The notes beneath the pieces were generated by a model. That model made no database searches. It was not told where the DNA came from and saw nothing but the letters and a program-made list of their open reading frames with translations. A stretch of DNA of 64,000 nt from Tissierella sp. P1. Its GTDB lineage: Bacteria > Bacillota > Clostridia > Tissierellales > Tissierellaceae. The stretch spans positions 1-64,000 of the forward strand of contig NZ_NPMN01000009.1 of assembly GCF_002266425.1 (NCBI RefSeq), in the 5' to 3' direction. The translations under genes were made by a program, and so were the position numbers. Position 1 is the stretch's first letter; every line of letters begins with the position of its first letter. This document shows, piece after piece, positions 44,181 to 54,754 of this stretch.

Positions 44181-44188
44181 CATAAATG

Positions 44189-44246
44189 AAAAGAAGTTTG
44201 AAATCATATGGCTAGAAGCCTGTAATTTCAAACTTCTTTTTTATTT
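44189..44246 (+). terminator. Terminator of the activator gene
   Basis: 16-bp stem AAAAGAAGTTTGAAAT / ATTTCAAACTTCTTTT with a 20-base loop and T tract. It sits between the activator sites and the sigma-54 promoter. Confidence 0.85.
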
Positions 44247-44252
44247 TAAATT

Positions 44253-44268
44253 TGGCATGGTATTTGCA
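44253..44268 (+). promoter_or_regulatory. Sigma-54 (-24/-12) promoter of the thiolase operon
   Basis: TGGCATGGTATTTGCA: GG at 44254-44255 and GC at 44266-44267, with the required 10 bases between. It lies 41 bases before the thiolase ATG. Confidence 0.88.
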
Positions 44269-44308
44269 TTATTTATATTTGAAAAATAATTATATAAAGG
44301 AGGAAAAT

Positions 44309-45481
44309 ATGAAAAATGCAGTTATAGTTTCTGCTGTACGAACTCCTGTAGGTAAATGCAGAGGAATACTATCGTCAGTAGAGCCATATAAAATGGGTGC
44401 AGCAGTTGTCAAAGAATCAGTAAATAGAGCAGGCATAGATATGGATTTAATAGATGAAGTAATTTTTGGAAATCTAATGGGACACGATATAAACAATATT
44501 GCAAGAATGGTAGCACTTGAAGCTGGCATACCAATGGAAAAACCTGCACTTACAGTTGATAGACAATGTGGGACTTCTCTCAATGCAATTGCACTAGGTG
44601 CAATGATGATTCAACTAGGAGAAGCTAAGGTGATTGTAGCAGGCGGAGTTGAAAGTGATTCTCGTAGACCATATGTGATGTTAAAACCTGAAACAGCATA
44701 TTCTGTAACTCCACCAAGATTTTCTGAAGGATTGAGACTTGCTCCAGATCATATTGGAAACCCAAATATGGGTATTACAGCAGAGAATCTTGCAGAAAAA
44801 TATAATTTGAAAAGGGAAGAACTGGACCTATATTCAGTAAATAGTCATAGAAAAGCTACAGAAGCATTGAAAGCAGGGAAATTTAAGGAGCAAATATTAC
44901 CTATTGAAGTTGATTTAGGTAAAGGAAAGACTATTACAGTATCTGAAGATGAACCGATTAGAATAGATGCTAATGTAGAATCTATGTCTAAATTAAAGCC
45001 GGTCTTTAAAAAAGATGGAGTAGTTACTGCAGGGAATAGTTCCCCTATGAGTGATGGAGCAGGAGCTGTAGTTATTATGGAGGAAGAATTAGCAAAATCA
45101 CTTGGTTTAGAGATTTTGGCAAGATACAAGACCTTTGCATCTGTAGGTTGTGATCCAAATATTATGGGGATTGGACCAGTACCTGCTACTAAAAAGATTC
45201 TTGAGAAAACCAATCTTAAGTTAGAGGATATTGATTTAATTGAATTAAATGAAGCTTTTGCCGCACAGACTTTGGCTTGCGTAAAGGAACTAGGTATTGA
45301 TGAAGAAAAGCTGAATGTTAATGGAGGAGCTATTGCTTTAGGTCATCCTCTAGCAGGAACGGGAGCTATATTAGTAACTAAAATGGTTTATGAGATGAAA
45401 GATAGAGATGCAAAATTAGGGTTAGTAACATTTTGCTGTGGTGGTGGACAAGGAGTAGCTATGCTGCTTGAAAGATATTAA
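44309..45481 (+). CDS. Acetyl-CoA acetyltransferase (thiolase)
   Basis: A protein of about 390 residues. The nucleophile Cys is in 'TVDRQCGTSLNAIALG'; the other active-site motifs are 'NGGAIALGHPLAGTGA' and 'CCGGGQGVAMLLER'. Thiolases cleave 3-ketoacyl-CoA or condense acetyl-CoA. The start at 44309 (MKNAVIVSAVRTPVGK) follows AAAGGAGGAAA; an upstream in-frame ATG at 44252 lies inside the sigma-54 promoter and is not used. First gene of an operon with BKACE, a cyclase-type hydrolase and a symporter. Confidence 0.92.
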   Translation: MKNAVIVSAVRTPVGKCRGILSSVEPYKMGAAVVKESVNRAGIDMDLIDEVIFGNLMGHDINNIARMVALEAGIPMEKPALTVDRQCGTSLNAIALGAMMIQLGEAKVIVAGGVESDSRRPYVMLKPETAYSVTPPRFSEGLRLAPDHIGNPNMGITAENLAEKYNLKREELDLYSVNSHRKATEALKAGKFKEQILPIEVDLGKGKTITVSEDEPIRIDANVESMSKLKPVFKKDGVVTAGNSSPMSDGAGAVVIMEEELAKSLGLEILARYKTFASVGCDPNIMGIGPVPATKKILEKTNLKLEDIDLIELNEAFAAQTLACVKELGIDEEKLNVNGGAIALGHPLAGTGAILVTKMVYEMKDRDAKLGLVTFCCGGGQGVAMLLERY

Positions 45482-45502
45482 ATAATAAAGAGGAGGATAA
45501 AA

Positions 45503-46324
45503 ATGGGAAAAACAATTATTACAGTAGCACCAACAGGTGCGTGGCCAACAAAGAAGGATAATCCAAATGTACCTTTGACACCTAAAGAGATTGCAGAAGA
45601 TGTTTTTGAATGTTATAAAGCAGGAGCTGCAATTGCTCATCTTCATATGAGAGATGATGAAGGTTTAGGAACTATGGATAAATTAAAATTTGAAGAAACA
45701 GTAAGACTTATTAAAGAAAAATGTGATATTGTAATTAACTGCACAACTTCCGGAGATTTAAATGCTACAGATGAGACAAGACAAGCTCACCTAAAAACCA
45801 TTAGACCTGAAATGGCATCATACGATTGTGGCTCTATGAACTGGCAACATAGTACTGTGTTTCTAAATACACCTTCCTTCTTGGAGGAACTAGGCAAAAC
45901 AATGCAAGAATATGGAGTTAAGCCAGAAATTGAAATTTTCGATGCAGGTATGATTTACAATGCAGAATATTACGTGAAAAAAGGTATATTAAAGGCACCT
46001 TTACATTATCAGTTTGTTTTAGGAGCAGCGGGAGGAACAGCTGCAACTGTAGAAAATTTAGTTTATTTGAAGAGCTTGATACCTCAAGGCTCTACTTGGT
46101 CTGCCTTGGGCATTGGTAGAGGGCATATACCAATTATGTTAGCTACCATAGCTATGGGTGGTCATATAAGAGTAGGCATGGAGGATAATGTAATGTTTGC
46201 TAAGGGGCAACTAGCAGAATCAAATAATCAATTTGTTGAAAGAGCAGCTAATATAATAATACAAAGTGGTAATGAAGTAGCTACACCAGATGAAGCTAGA
46301 GAAATTTTAGGATTGAAAAAGTAA
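45503..46324 (+). CDS. BKACE family beta-keto acid cleavage enzyme (Kce-like)
   Basis: A 273-residue TIM-barrel enzyme. The zinc-binding His pair is in 'AIAHLHMRDDEG'; 'INCTTSGDLNATDETRQ', 'ASYDCGSMNW' and 'EIEIFDAGMI' are the other family motifs, and 'RVGMEDNV' holds the conserved Arg and Glu. BKACE enzymes condense a beta-keto acid with acetyl-CoA to give acetoacetate and a CoA ester. The lysine-fermentation enzyme Kce is one member. The exact keto acid cannot be read from sequence. With the thiolase next door, acetoacetyl-CoA could enter central metabolism. Confidence 0.88.
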   Translation: MGKTIITVAPTGAWPTKKDNPNVPLTPKEIAEDVFECYKAGAAIAHLHMRDDEGLGTMDKLKFEETVRLIKEKCDIVINCTTSGDLNATDETRQAHLKTIRPEMASYDCGSMNWQHSTVFLNTPSFLEELGKTMQEYGVKPEIEIFDAGMIYNAEYYVKKGILKAPLHYQFVLGAAGGTAATVENLVYLKSLIPQGSTWSALGIGRGHIPIMLATIAMGGHIRVGMEDNVMFAKGQLAESNNQFVERAANIIIQSGNEVATPDEAREILGLKK

Positions 46325-46346
46325 AACTACAAAAGGAGAATTAAAG

Positions 46347-47121
46347 ATGAGAAAGATTATTGACTTAAGTATTTCAGTTGAAAATAATTTACCTAGTGAC
46401 CCACCAAAACAAATTCCACAGATAGTATATAATAACCATAAGGATACAGCAGAAGAAATGGCAAAGTTCTTTGGAAATGCAACTGTAGATGATTTACCAG
46501 GAGGGAATGGATGGGCAATAGAATATGTAACATTATCGACCCATACAGGAACTCATATTGATGCTCCATATCACTTTTATCCAACTATGAATAGGGGAGA
46601 AAGAGCATGGACTATTGATGAAGTGCCTTTAGACTGGTTTTTCGGTCATGGAGTAATAGTAGATTTTAGAGATAAGCCAGATGGATATAAAGTTATGAGC
46701 AAAGATTTTATTGAGTATTTTGAGAAGATTGATTATAAAATTAAAAAAAGGCGATATTGTTTTAATAATGACTGGTGCACCTAAGTATTGGGGAACAGAA
46801 AGATTTTTAACTGCTGGATGTGGAATGGGTAAGGAGGCTACTTTATGGCTAATAGAACAAGGAGTAAGGGTCATGGGAACAGACGGATGGAGCTGGGATA
46901 TACCGCTGCCATTAACTGGAGAAGAGTTTAATCGTACAGGAGATGGTTCCATTATCTGGGAGGGACATAGAGCTGGCATGGAAGAAGCTTATCTTCATAT
47001 AGAAAAACTTACTAACCTTGATCAACTTCCAATAACTGGCTCTGAAATAATTTGTCTTCCAATTAAAATCAAGGATGCAAGTGCAGGATGGATTAGAGCT
47101 GTTGGAATAATAGAAGAATAG
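46347..47121 (+). pseudogene. Cyclase/kynurenine formamidase-family hydrolase, single frameshift
   Basis: Frame 1 (46347 to about 46745) has 'DLSISVENNLPSDPP' and the metal motif 'THTGTHIDAPYHFYP' of the cyclase/formamidase family. Frame 2 (about 46740-47121) continues with 'KGDIVLIMTGAPKYWGTE', 'VRVMGTDGWSWD' and 'PITGSEIICLPIKIKDASAGWIRAVGI'. An extra A in a seven-A run at 46743-46749 explains the shift. Repaired length is 257 residues. Such enzymes hydrolyse cyclic or N-formyl substrates. It follows BKACE by 22 bases in the sigma-54 operon. Confidence 0.82.
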
Positions 47122-47181
47122 AAACTGATAATTAAACATTAAGGATATAACTACAAATAAAATATAAAGGTGGTAGAAAAA

Positions 47182-49149
47182 ATGAATGTGCAAGTTATCT
47201 TCAGTATTTTCTTTATTGTATTTGCAGCAATAATGGTCGGCGCTGGAGTATATAGCAAGAAGTGGGTATCTGACACTTCTGACTATATCCTAGCAGGAAG
47301 AGAAGTAAGTTTATTAATAAATATTATGGGGGTAGCGGCTATAGGCTTTGCTGGTACAACAGTATCCTTAGCTCCAGGATATTCTATTCTATATGGAATC
47401 AAAGGATCTCTTATATGGGGAATTATATATTCTGCATTAGGTCTTATATTTTATGGACTAGTATTCTCAAAATTTATTAGAATAAATGGAGCTCAAACAC
47501 TTCCAGAATACCTAGAAATGAGATATAGCGGCAAAGTAAGAAATGTAGTTGCTGCAGGTACTATTATAGGGTTATGCGGTATATTAGCTAATAATATAAT
47601 GTCTGTAGTTGGAATAGTTTCCGGATTTGTAGGCTGGCCACAAGGAGTTGTCCTTGCAATAGTTTTCGCTATAATTTTAATATTTACCTATATTAGTGGA
47701 TTGTGGGCGGCTACAATAACAGATTTTTTCCAAGTGTCTGTTGGTATTATAGCGATTCCTTTATTTTTGACAATGGCTATTCAAAAATATGGAGGAATTG
47801 ATTTTCTACAATCAAGCTGGGGAGGTGCAAATGTATTTACAGAAGGAATTACAGGTGGAAGTATGGGAATTACTTCATTTAAATACCCAAGTGCACTAAC
47901 CTTTGTTTTACTCTTCGGTGCTGCCTTAGTTTGGGGAAATAATTATTATTGGATGAAAATTGCTTCCTGTAGAAGTGAAAAAGTAGCAAAGAAATCATTT
48001 GCCATAGCTGGAGTATTATTAATAGTAGTATTTATGATTCCTCTTGCATTCATAGGTGCATATGCTGGAGCGGTAACGCCAGAATCATTTACACTTGGTG
48101 GTGGGACAAGTCTGCCCACTGCAGCATATGGAGTATTTGCTAGTTTATTCCCCCCAATTGTATCATCTTTCTTTATTATAGGTTCTGTAGCTGCATCTAT
48201 CTCTACAGCATCTACAGCTGCAATAGGAGCATCATCAACCGCTACTAGAGATATTTATCAAAGAATGATTAATCCTAAAGCAGATGCTAAAACAACATTA
48301 AAAGCAAGTAAGATAATAATGCTATTAGTAGGAATATTAACATGGGCATTATGTTACTTTCCAGGAGGACCAACTTATTTATTCGCTTTTGCCAATGCTT
48401 GGTTAGTACCACCTGCAGTATTACTTTGTTTTGGAGCTGTTTGGCCTAAATTTAATTCAAATGGAGCATTATGGGGAGTTTTAGCAGGAATGATATCAAT
48501 GGCAGTTTTAACATTGACTGAATTACTAGGAATATTTACCGTTGGAAAATGGACTCATTTGGCAATTGTTGGATTTGCAGTAACTGTTATAGTAGGTCTT
48601 TTAGCTAATGGATCTAAATCTTCTAAATACTATGCTCAATCAGATTGGAAAGTTAAAGCAAATGAAGGTAAAAGAGAAAAAGTTACATTAGATAAAATTG
48701 ACATACAAGTATTAGAACTAATAAGAAACGGACATATATATATGGCAGATATAACTGATGCATTAGGTGTAGACTCTAAGACATCAAATATGTCGATTGA
48801 AAAGTTAGATCGTGGAGGTTATATTGAGAGAGCTGGTTTAATAGGTAGTAAGTTTTATGAGTTCTATGTAACGGAAAAAGCAAATCAAGTATTATCAGCC
48901 TTGGTGGGGAAAGAAGCAGAAATGAATCGGGAAGGGTTGAATTCGACTTATGTTGGATTGCTAAAAATTGCAAAGGAAGCTCCTCAAAATGTAAATAAAT
49001 ATGTGAAAGATCAACAATGGAAATCATTAAAGGTATCAAGCGTAACCAGCCATTTAACAAGACAAGGATATATATTAGAAAAAGGTTTATTTAAGAGAAA
49101 AATTTATGTAACACAAAAAGGTATAGAAGCAGTTAAGAAATATTCCTAA
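47182..49149 (+). CDS. Sodium:solute symporter fused to C-terminal winged-helix domains
   Basis: About 655 residues. Residues 1-480 are a 13-helix SSS symporter ('FSIFFIVFAAIMVGAGVYSKKWVSDTSDYILAGREVS' type N-terminus, 'TLPEYLEMRYSGKVRNV', 'ASISTASTAAIGASSTATRDIY'). After a short basic linker the last 155 residues read as two MarR/ArsR-like winged-helix units ('DKIDIQVLELIRNGHIYMADITDALG', 'YEFYVTEKAN'; then 'SSVTSHLTRQGYILEKG', 'IYVTQKGIEAV'). The extra domain is far from usual. It probably imports the substrate of the thiolase/BKACE pathway. The ATG at 47182 is used because AAAGGTGG precedes it. Confidence 0.85.
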   Translation: MNVQVIFSIFFIVFAAIMVGAGVYSKKWVSDTSDYILAGREVSLLINIMGVAAIGFAGTTVSLAPGYSILYGIKGSLIWGIIYSALGLIFYGLVFSKFIRINGAQTLPEYLEMRYSGKVRNVVAAGTIIGLCGILANNIMSVVGIVSGFVGWPQGVVLAIVFAIILIFTYISGLWAATITDFFQVSVGIIAIPLFLTMAIQKYGGIDFLQSSWGGANVFTEGITGGSMGITSFKYPSALTFVLLFGAALVWGNNYYWMKIASCRSEKVAKKSFAIAGVLLIVVFMIPLAFIGAYAGAVTPESFTLGGGTSLPTAAYGVFASLFPPIVSSFFIIGSVAASISTASTAAIGASSTATRDIYQRMINPKADAKTTLKASKIIMLLVGILTWALCYFPGGPTYLFAFANAWLVPPAVLLCFGAVWPKFNSNGALWGVLAGMISMAVLTLTELLGIFTVGKWTHLAIVGFAVTVIVGLLANGSKSSKYYAQSDWKVKANEGKREKVTLDKIDIQVLELIRNGHIYMADITDALGVDSKTSNMSIEKLDRGGYIERAGLIGSKFYEFYVTEKANQVLSALVGKEAEMNREGLNSTYVGLLKIAKEAPQNVNKYVKDQQWKSLKVSSVTSHLTRQGYILEKGLFKRKIYVTQKGIEAVKKYS

Positions 49150-49155
49150 TAAAAC

Positions 49156-49203
49156 AAAAAAGGCTTCTATTGAGATATTAACACATCAGGGAAGCCTCTT
49201 TGA
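49156..49203 (+). terminator. Terminator 1 after the symporter
   Basis: AAAAAGGCTTC / GGAAGCCTCTTT hairpin. Confidence 0.65.
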
Positions 49204-49273
49204 AATCCATATAGATTAAGTTGCAATTAAATAAAATTAGGAAAAAAGAGCTTTCTTCTGGGATTAGAAAAAA

Positions 49274-49317
49274 AAGAAACCTATATAGAGTTTTCTATAT
49301 AGGTTTTTCTATTTTTT
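49274..49317 (+). terminator. Terminator 2 after the symporter
   Basis: AGAAACCTATATAG / CTATATAGGTTTTTCT, 12-14-bp stem with T tract. Confidence 0.8.
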
Positions 49318-49335
49318 GGGTAAGATATAAATGAG

Positions 49336-49417
49336 AGTGAATAGTGAAGAGTGAAGAGTTTTAAGTAAATATTTAGGGTCTTTTTAACTATTCACTATTA
49401 GTTAATAGTTATTCACT
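49336..49417. repeat. AGTGAATAGT palindromic repeat, copy 1
   Basis: Runs of AGTGAATAGTGA at one end and ACTATTCACTATTAGT..ATTCACT at the other form a long imperfect hairpin around TAGGGTCTTTTTAA. Related copies lie at 50863, 58916 and 60007. Confidence 0.85.
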
Positions 49418-49439
49418 GCATTTAGAAAGGATTGATCTA

Positions 49440-50966
<1,527 letters not shown>

Positions 50967-50986
50967 GAATTTTCGAGGTGAAGATC

Positions 50987-51964
50987 ATGAAGGAAGCTAA
51001 GCACTATAAAAAAGGCGACAACAAGGATGTATATTGTGTCCTCTGTCCCCATTATTGTAAGATTAGAGACGGAAATGCAGGTAAATGTAAAGTAAGAAAG
51101 AATATAGATGGAACTCTATATACTTTAAATTATGGAAAGGTAACTTCTTATTCTTATGATCCAATAGAGAAAAAGCCGTTATATCATTTTTACCCTGGAA
51201 CTAGTATATTTTCAGTTGGCAGTTTCGGATGTAATTTAGGATGTGATTTTTGTCAAAATTGGGAGATAGTGTACGAGGAATCTTTGATGATGGACATATC
51301 TGAGGATGACATAATTACACTGTCTAAGGCAAAGGATTCCATTGGTATAGCTTATACTTATAATGAACCCAGTATCTGGTTTGAATACGTTTTAGACATA
51401 TCTAAGAAAATAAAAGAAGAAAGCTTCAAAAATGTAATGGTCACAAATGGATATATAAATGAAGAACCTTTAAGGGAGCTTCTGCCTTATGTGGATGCCA
51501 TGAACATAGACTTAAAGTCTATAGAAGATTCTTTTTATAAATCTATATGTAAAGGAAGTATAGACCCTGTTATAAGGACAATTGAGATAGCTTCTAAAGA
51601 CGTTCATGTTGAAGTGACTACCATGTTAATTGATGGAGAAAATGCTTCTTTTGATGAAATAAGGAGATTAGCCCAAAGAATTGCAGAGGTAGATCCTTCT
51701 ATACCTCTCCATCTAAGTAGATATTTCCCAGCATATAAAATGAAACTTCCATCAACTAATATTGAAACCTTGATTCAAGCTAAAAATATAGCTAAGAAAT
51801 TTTTAGATTATGTATATATAGGTAATGTTTGGGGTGTCGATAATAATAGCTATTGCCCCAAATGTTACAACAAATTAGTAGATAGACATTTAAATGGGGA
51901 GATAGTTGGAGTAGAAAATGGAAAATGCAAAAAATGCCAGTACACATTAAATTTTAAATATTAA
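50987..51964 (+). CDS. AmmeMemoRadiSam system radical SAM enzyme
   Basis: A 325-residue radical SAM protein. 'CVLCPHYCKIRDGNAGKC' at the N-terminus is followed by the SAM cluster motif 'GCNLGCDFCQNWEI' (C-x3-C-x2-C). 'GIAYTYNEPSIWFEYV' and 'NIDLKSIEDSFYKSICKG' are conserved. The C-terminus has a zinc-ribbon 'CPKCYNKLV..CKKC'. It resembles pyruvate-formate-lyase activases, but no cognate glycyl radical enzyme is adjacent. The partner is the MEMO/AMMECR1 fusion upstream. ATG 50987 used, as GAGGTG precedes it. Confidence 0.9.
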   Translation: MKEAKHYKKGDNKDVYCVLCPHYCKIRDGNAGKCKVRKNIDGTLYTLNYGKVTSYSYDPIEKKPLYHFYPGTSIFSVGSFGCNLGCDFCQNWEIVYEESLMMDISEDDIITLSKAKDSIGIAYTYNEPSIWFEYVLDISKKIKEESFKNVMVTNGYINEEPLRELLPYVDAMNIDLKSIEDSFYKSICKGSIDPVIRTIEIASKDVHVEVTTMLIDGENASFDEIRRLAQRIAEVDPSIPLHLSRYFPAYKMKLPSTNIETLIQAKNIAKKFLDYVYIGNVWGVDNNSYCPKCYNKLVDRHLNGEIVGVENGKCKKCQYTLNFKY

Positions 51965-52061
51965 TACTTACCCCTTGCCAAGCACGAAATAAATTATTAA
52001 GAATAAAATATAGTATTAGGGCAATAATCGTAATGGGAAATAAAGGTAAGGGGTGAGATAT

Positions 52062-52253
52062 ATGTATTGCAAAATATGTGGTAACGATAGAGTAATAACA
52101 AATTTACTTGGGCAAAGCATTTGCAAAGAATGTATAGATGAAATTACAAGGACATCTGTATTTGATGAAACATATGATTTGTATAAAAATCTCATTAGAA
52201 TCTTATTAGGATATTACATATCTGAAAAGCACCAACTAAACCCTGTAAATTAA
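52062..52253 (+). CDS. gin: Anti-sigma-G factor Gin (CsfB)
   Basis: A 63-residue zinc-finger protein with two Cys pairs: 'CKICGN' and 'CKECIDE'. It matches Gin/CsfB, which blocks sigma-G (and sigma-E) until the right stage of sporulation. Synteny supports it: in B. subtilis csfB starts the segment leading to yaaO, tmk, darA and holB, and the same genes follow here. ATG 52062 follows AAGGGGTGA. The terminator begins inside the stop region. Confidence 0.85.
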   Translation: MYCKICGNDRVITNLLGQSICKECIDEITRTSVFDETYDLYKNLIRILLGYYISEKHQLNPVN

Positions 52254-52267
52254 TACAGGGTTTTTTA
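52238..52267 (+). terminator. Terminator of gin
   Basis: AAACCCTGTA / TACAGGGTTT hairpin then TTT; overlaps the stop codon. Confidence 0.85.
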
Positions 52268-52341
52268 AATTTATGGTTTATATATTTGTAAAAGTGATAT
52301 ATAATAAGTAAGAAAATTTATTTTGATTAGGAGGATGATGG

Positions 52342-53763
52342 TTGGGAATGAAAACTCCCGTATTTGATGCGCTAAAAAGATTGATGGAAGAGGATAGTGT
52401 TTTTTTTCATATGCCTGGACATAAAGGCAAAAATACACTAATTAATTGGGGTGACTATATACCTTTTATAGACACAACAGAAACAGAAGGCATGGACAAT
52501 TTGCTAGACCCAAGGGGCATCATCCAAGAGAGCCAAGAACTAGCAGCTAAGGTCTTCGGTGCAAAATATACCCAATATGCAGTAAATGGTTCAACTGGAA
52601 GTATATATATAGCATTAGCTACAATAACGAAGCCAGGAGATAAAATACTAGTTCAAAGAAACTGTCATAAGGCAGTATATAATGCAATGATACTCAACAG
52701 ACTAAATCCAATCTACATGTATCCAAACTATAATGAGGAATACCATGTAATGACGGGTTTAGATCCAAAGGATATAGATGATATTTTAACTGAAGATGAT
52801 GAGATCAAAGCAGTAGTCATAACATATCCAAATTATTATGGGGTATGTTCTGATTTAGAAACAATAGCAAAGATAGTTCATAAGCATAATAGAATATTAA
52901 TGGTGGACGAGGCACATGGACCTCATATGACCTTCTCAGAGAGACTTCCTAAGCCAGCCTTAGAATGTGGTGCAGATATAGTAATTCATAGCACACATAA
53001 AACTATGGCCAGCTTTACTCAGACATCAATGATTCACGTAGGTACTGATAGAGTGGATTTAAATAAGCTTAGGGATAGATTTCAACTGTATACAACCACT
53101 TCACCTTCATATTTATTCACTGCATCAAATGAAATAGCAACAGCTTATATGGACTCAATGGAGGCAAGGAAAAAATTAGAATGGAATATAGATAAATGTG
53201 AAGAAACTATAAAAAGACTTAATGCTATAGATAGGGTATTCGTATTTACTGGAGATGAAAATGACAAAACCATATTTGCAAAGGATAATACAAAGATATT
53301 GTTTAGAATAGATGGGATGAAAGGTTCTCAAGTAAAGAAGCAATTATATGCAAAATACAATATAAGATTAGAAATGACAGATTATTACTATGCTTTAGCT
53401 CTTACATCTTTTATGAATGAAGAAGAGGATTATGAAAGATTAATAGCTGCTGTGGAAGATCTGGCAAAGACAGCCCCATATGATGATATAACACCAGTTA
53501 GTATCAAATTACCAACACCAGAAGTTATAATGCCTATATATGAGGCTTATCACGGCAACAAAAAACAAAGAGAGCTAAAATATAGTATAGGTAAAATATC
53601 TGCCACTGCTATTATTCCGTATCCACCAGGAGTACCGTTAGTAGTACCTGGGGAAGAAATAACTCAAGAACTGTATGAGCAAATTACTTTCTTAATGGAA
53701 AACGGTATAGAAATAGTAGGATTAATGGGCTATAATAAAGATAGACTAGTTGTAGTGGAATAA
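52342..53763 (+). CDS. Orn/Lys/Arg decarboxylase family (YaaO/SpeA-like)
   Basis: A 473-residue fold-type I PLP enzyme of the bacterial amino-acid decarboxylase group. 'MPGHKGKN' at the start, 'AVNGSTGSIYIALATI' as the phosphate loop, 'MVDEAHGPHMTF' with the PLP-ring Asp, and 'IHSTHKTMASFTQTS' with the Schiff-base Lys. The C-terminal domain ends 'ITFLMENGIEIVGLM'. Probably arginine or lysine decarboxylation for polyamine synthesis. Position matches yaaO. A TTG at 52342 is 7 bases from AGGAGG; ATG 52348 is the alternative. Confidence 0.9.
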   Translation: MGMKTPVFDALKRLMEEDSVFFHMPGHKGKNTLINWGDYIPFIDTTETEGMDNLLDPRGIIQESQELAAKVFGAKYTQYAVNGSTGSIYIALATITKPGDKILVQRNCHKAVYNAMILNRLNPIYMYPNYNEEYHVMTGLDPKDIDDILTEDDEIKAVVITYPNYYGVCSDLETIAKIVHKHNRILMVDEAHGPHMTFSERLPKPALECGADIVIHSTHKTMASFTQTSMIHVGTDRVDLNKLRDRFQLYTTTSPSYLFTASNEIATAYMDSMEARKKLEWNIDKCEETIKRLNAIDRVFVFTGDENDKTIFAKDNTKILFRIDGMKGSQVKKQLYAKYNIRLEMTDYYYALALTSFMNEEEDYERLIAAVEDLAKTAPYDDITPVSIKLPTPEVIMPIYEAYHGNKKQRELKYSIGKISATAIIPYPPGVPLVVPGEEITQELYEQITFLMENGIEIVGLMGYNKDRLVVVE

Positions 53764-53779
53764 GAAAGGAAGATATTTG

Positions 53780-54412
53780 GTGAGAGGACTTTTTATAGCT
53801 TTAGAGGGACCGGATGGTTCAGGGAAATCAACGATAATAAAACTAATAGGGAATTATTTAAAAGATAAAGGCATAGAATTTGTAATGACTAGAGAACCCG
53901 GAGGGACTTTAATAGGCGAAGAAATCCGCCATATTGTCTTAGATGAAAAAAACACTGGTATAAGTGATGAAACAGAAGCACTGCTTTATGCAGCAGCAAG
54001 AGGACAGCATGTCCACGAGAAAATATTGCCTTCTTTAAAAGAAGGAAAATTGGTTTTATGTGAGAGATTTGTTTTATCCAGTTTAGCCTATCAAGGAGTA
54101 GGAAGAGGGTTAGGCATAGAAAAGGTTAAAGCTATAAATGATTTTGCAATTAGAGGAGTGTATCCAGATTTAATCCTTTTCTTTCATGTTGATCCAGAAG
54201 TTACTTTAGAGAGAAAAACTGGGAATCAAGGTGGAGATAGGCTGGAACAGGAAGGCAATGATTTTCACAAGACCGTTTATGAAGGTTACATGGAGCTTTT
54301 AAAATTGTACCCAAAGAATATAAAAGTTATAGATGCTACAAAATCAATAGAAGAAGTTCTTGAGCAAAGTATTAAAGAAGTGGAAGACTTACTAACTAAG
54401 AAGAGGGAGTGA
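53780..54412 (+). CDS. tmk: Thymidylate kinase
   Basis: A 210-residue P-loop kinase. 'FIALEGPDGSGKSTI' is Walker A, 'TREPGGTLIGEEIR' the DRX-like region, 'CERFVLSSLAYQGVGRGLG' the substrate-binding stretch and the LID contains 'NQGGDRLEQEG'. It converts dTMP to dTDP. GTG 53780 or TTG 53777 could be the start; GTG gives better family agreement. In the conserved yaaO-tmk-darA-holB string. Confidence 0.92.
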   Translation: MRGLFIALEGPDGSGKSTIIKLIGNYLKDKGIEFVMTREPGGTLIGEEIRHIVLDEKNTGISDETEALLYAAARGQHVHEKILPSLKEGKLVLCERFVLSSLAYQGVGRGLGIEKVKAINDFAIRGVYPDLILFFHVDPEVTLERKTGNQGGDRLEQEGNDFHKTVYEGYMELLKLYPKNIKVIDATKSIEEVLEQSIKEVEDLLTKKRE

Positions 54413-54416
54413 TTGT

Positions 54417-54742
54417 ATGAAACTTATAATATGTATAGTTCAGGATCAAGATGCTGGAGCTTTAATTGATGATTTAACAGAAAAGGAATTTAGAATCACA
54501 AAATTATCATCAACAGGAGATTTTTAAAATCCGGAAATACTACGCTTTTAATTGGAGTAGAGGAGGAGGAGGTACCTTCTGTAATAAAGGTAATAGAGGA
54601 AAATTGTAAAACGAGAGAGCTTACCACATCTCTTCTTACAGTGACTATGCCGGGAGATACCTATATACCATTCCCATTGGAAGTAAAAGTTGGGGGCGCA
54701 ACATTATTTATACTTGATGTAGAAAAACATATTAAAATATAA
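54417..54742 (+). pseudogene. darA: DarA-like c-di-AMP receptor 1, single frameshift
   Basis: Frame 1 gives 'MKLIICIVQDQDAGALIDDLTEKEFRITKLSSTGD'; frame 2, one base later, continues 'FLKSGNTTLLIGVEEEEVPSVIKVIEENCKTRELTT' and ends 'FPLEVKVGGATLFILDVEKHIKI'. A missing G near 54525 (GGAGATTTTT in place of GGAGGATTTTT) explains the break. Repaired it is 108 residues, the normal size of DarA/PstA. These PII-like trimers bind cyclic di-AMP. The tandem paralogue downstream is intact. Confidence 0.87.
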
Positions 54743-54754
54743 GGAGTGAGTTCT

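Noticed and set aside
44252..44308. Upstream in-frame ATG for the thiolase
   Set aside because: It lies inside the sigma-54 promoter and upstream of the transcript start.
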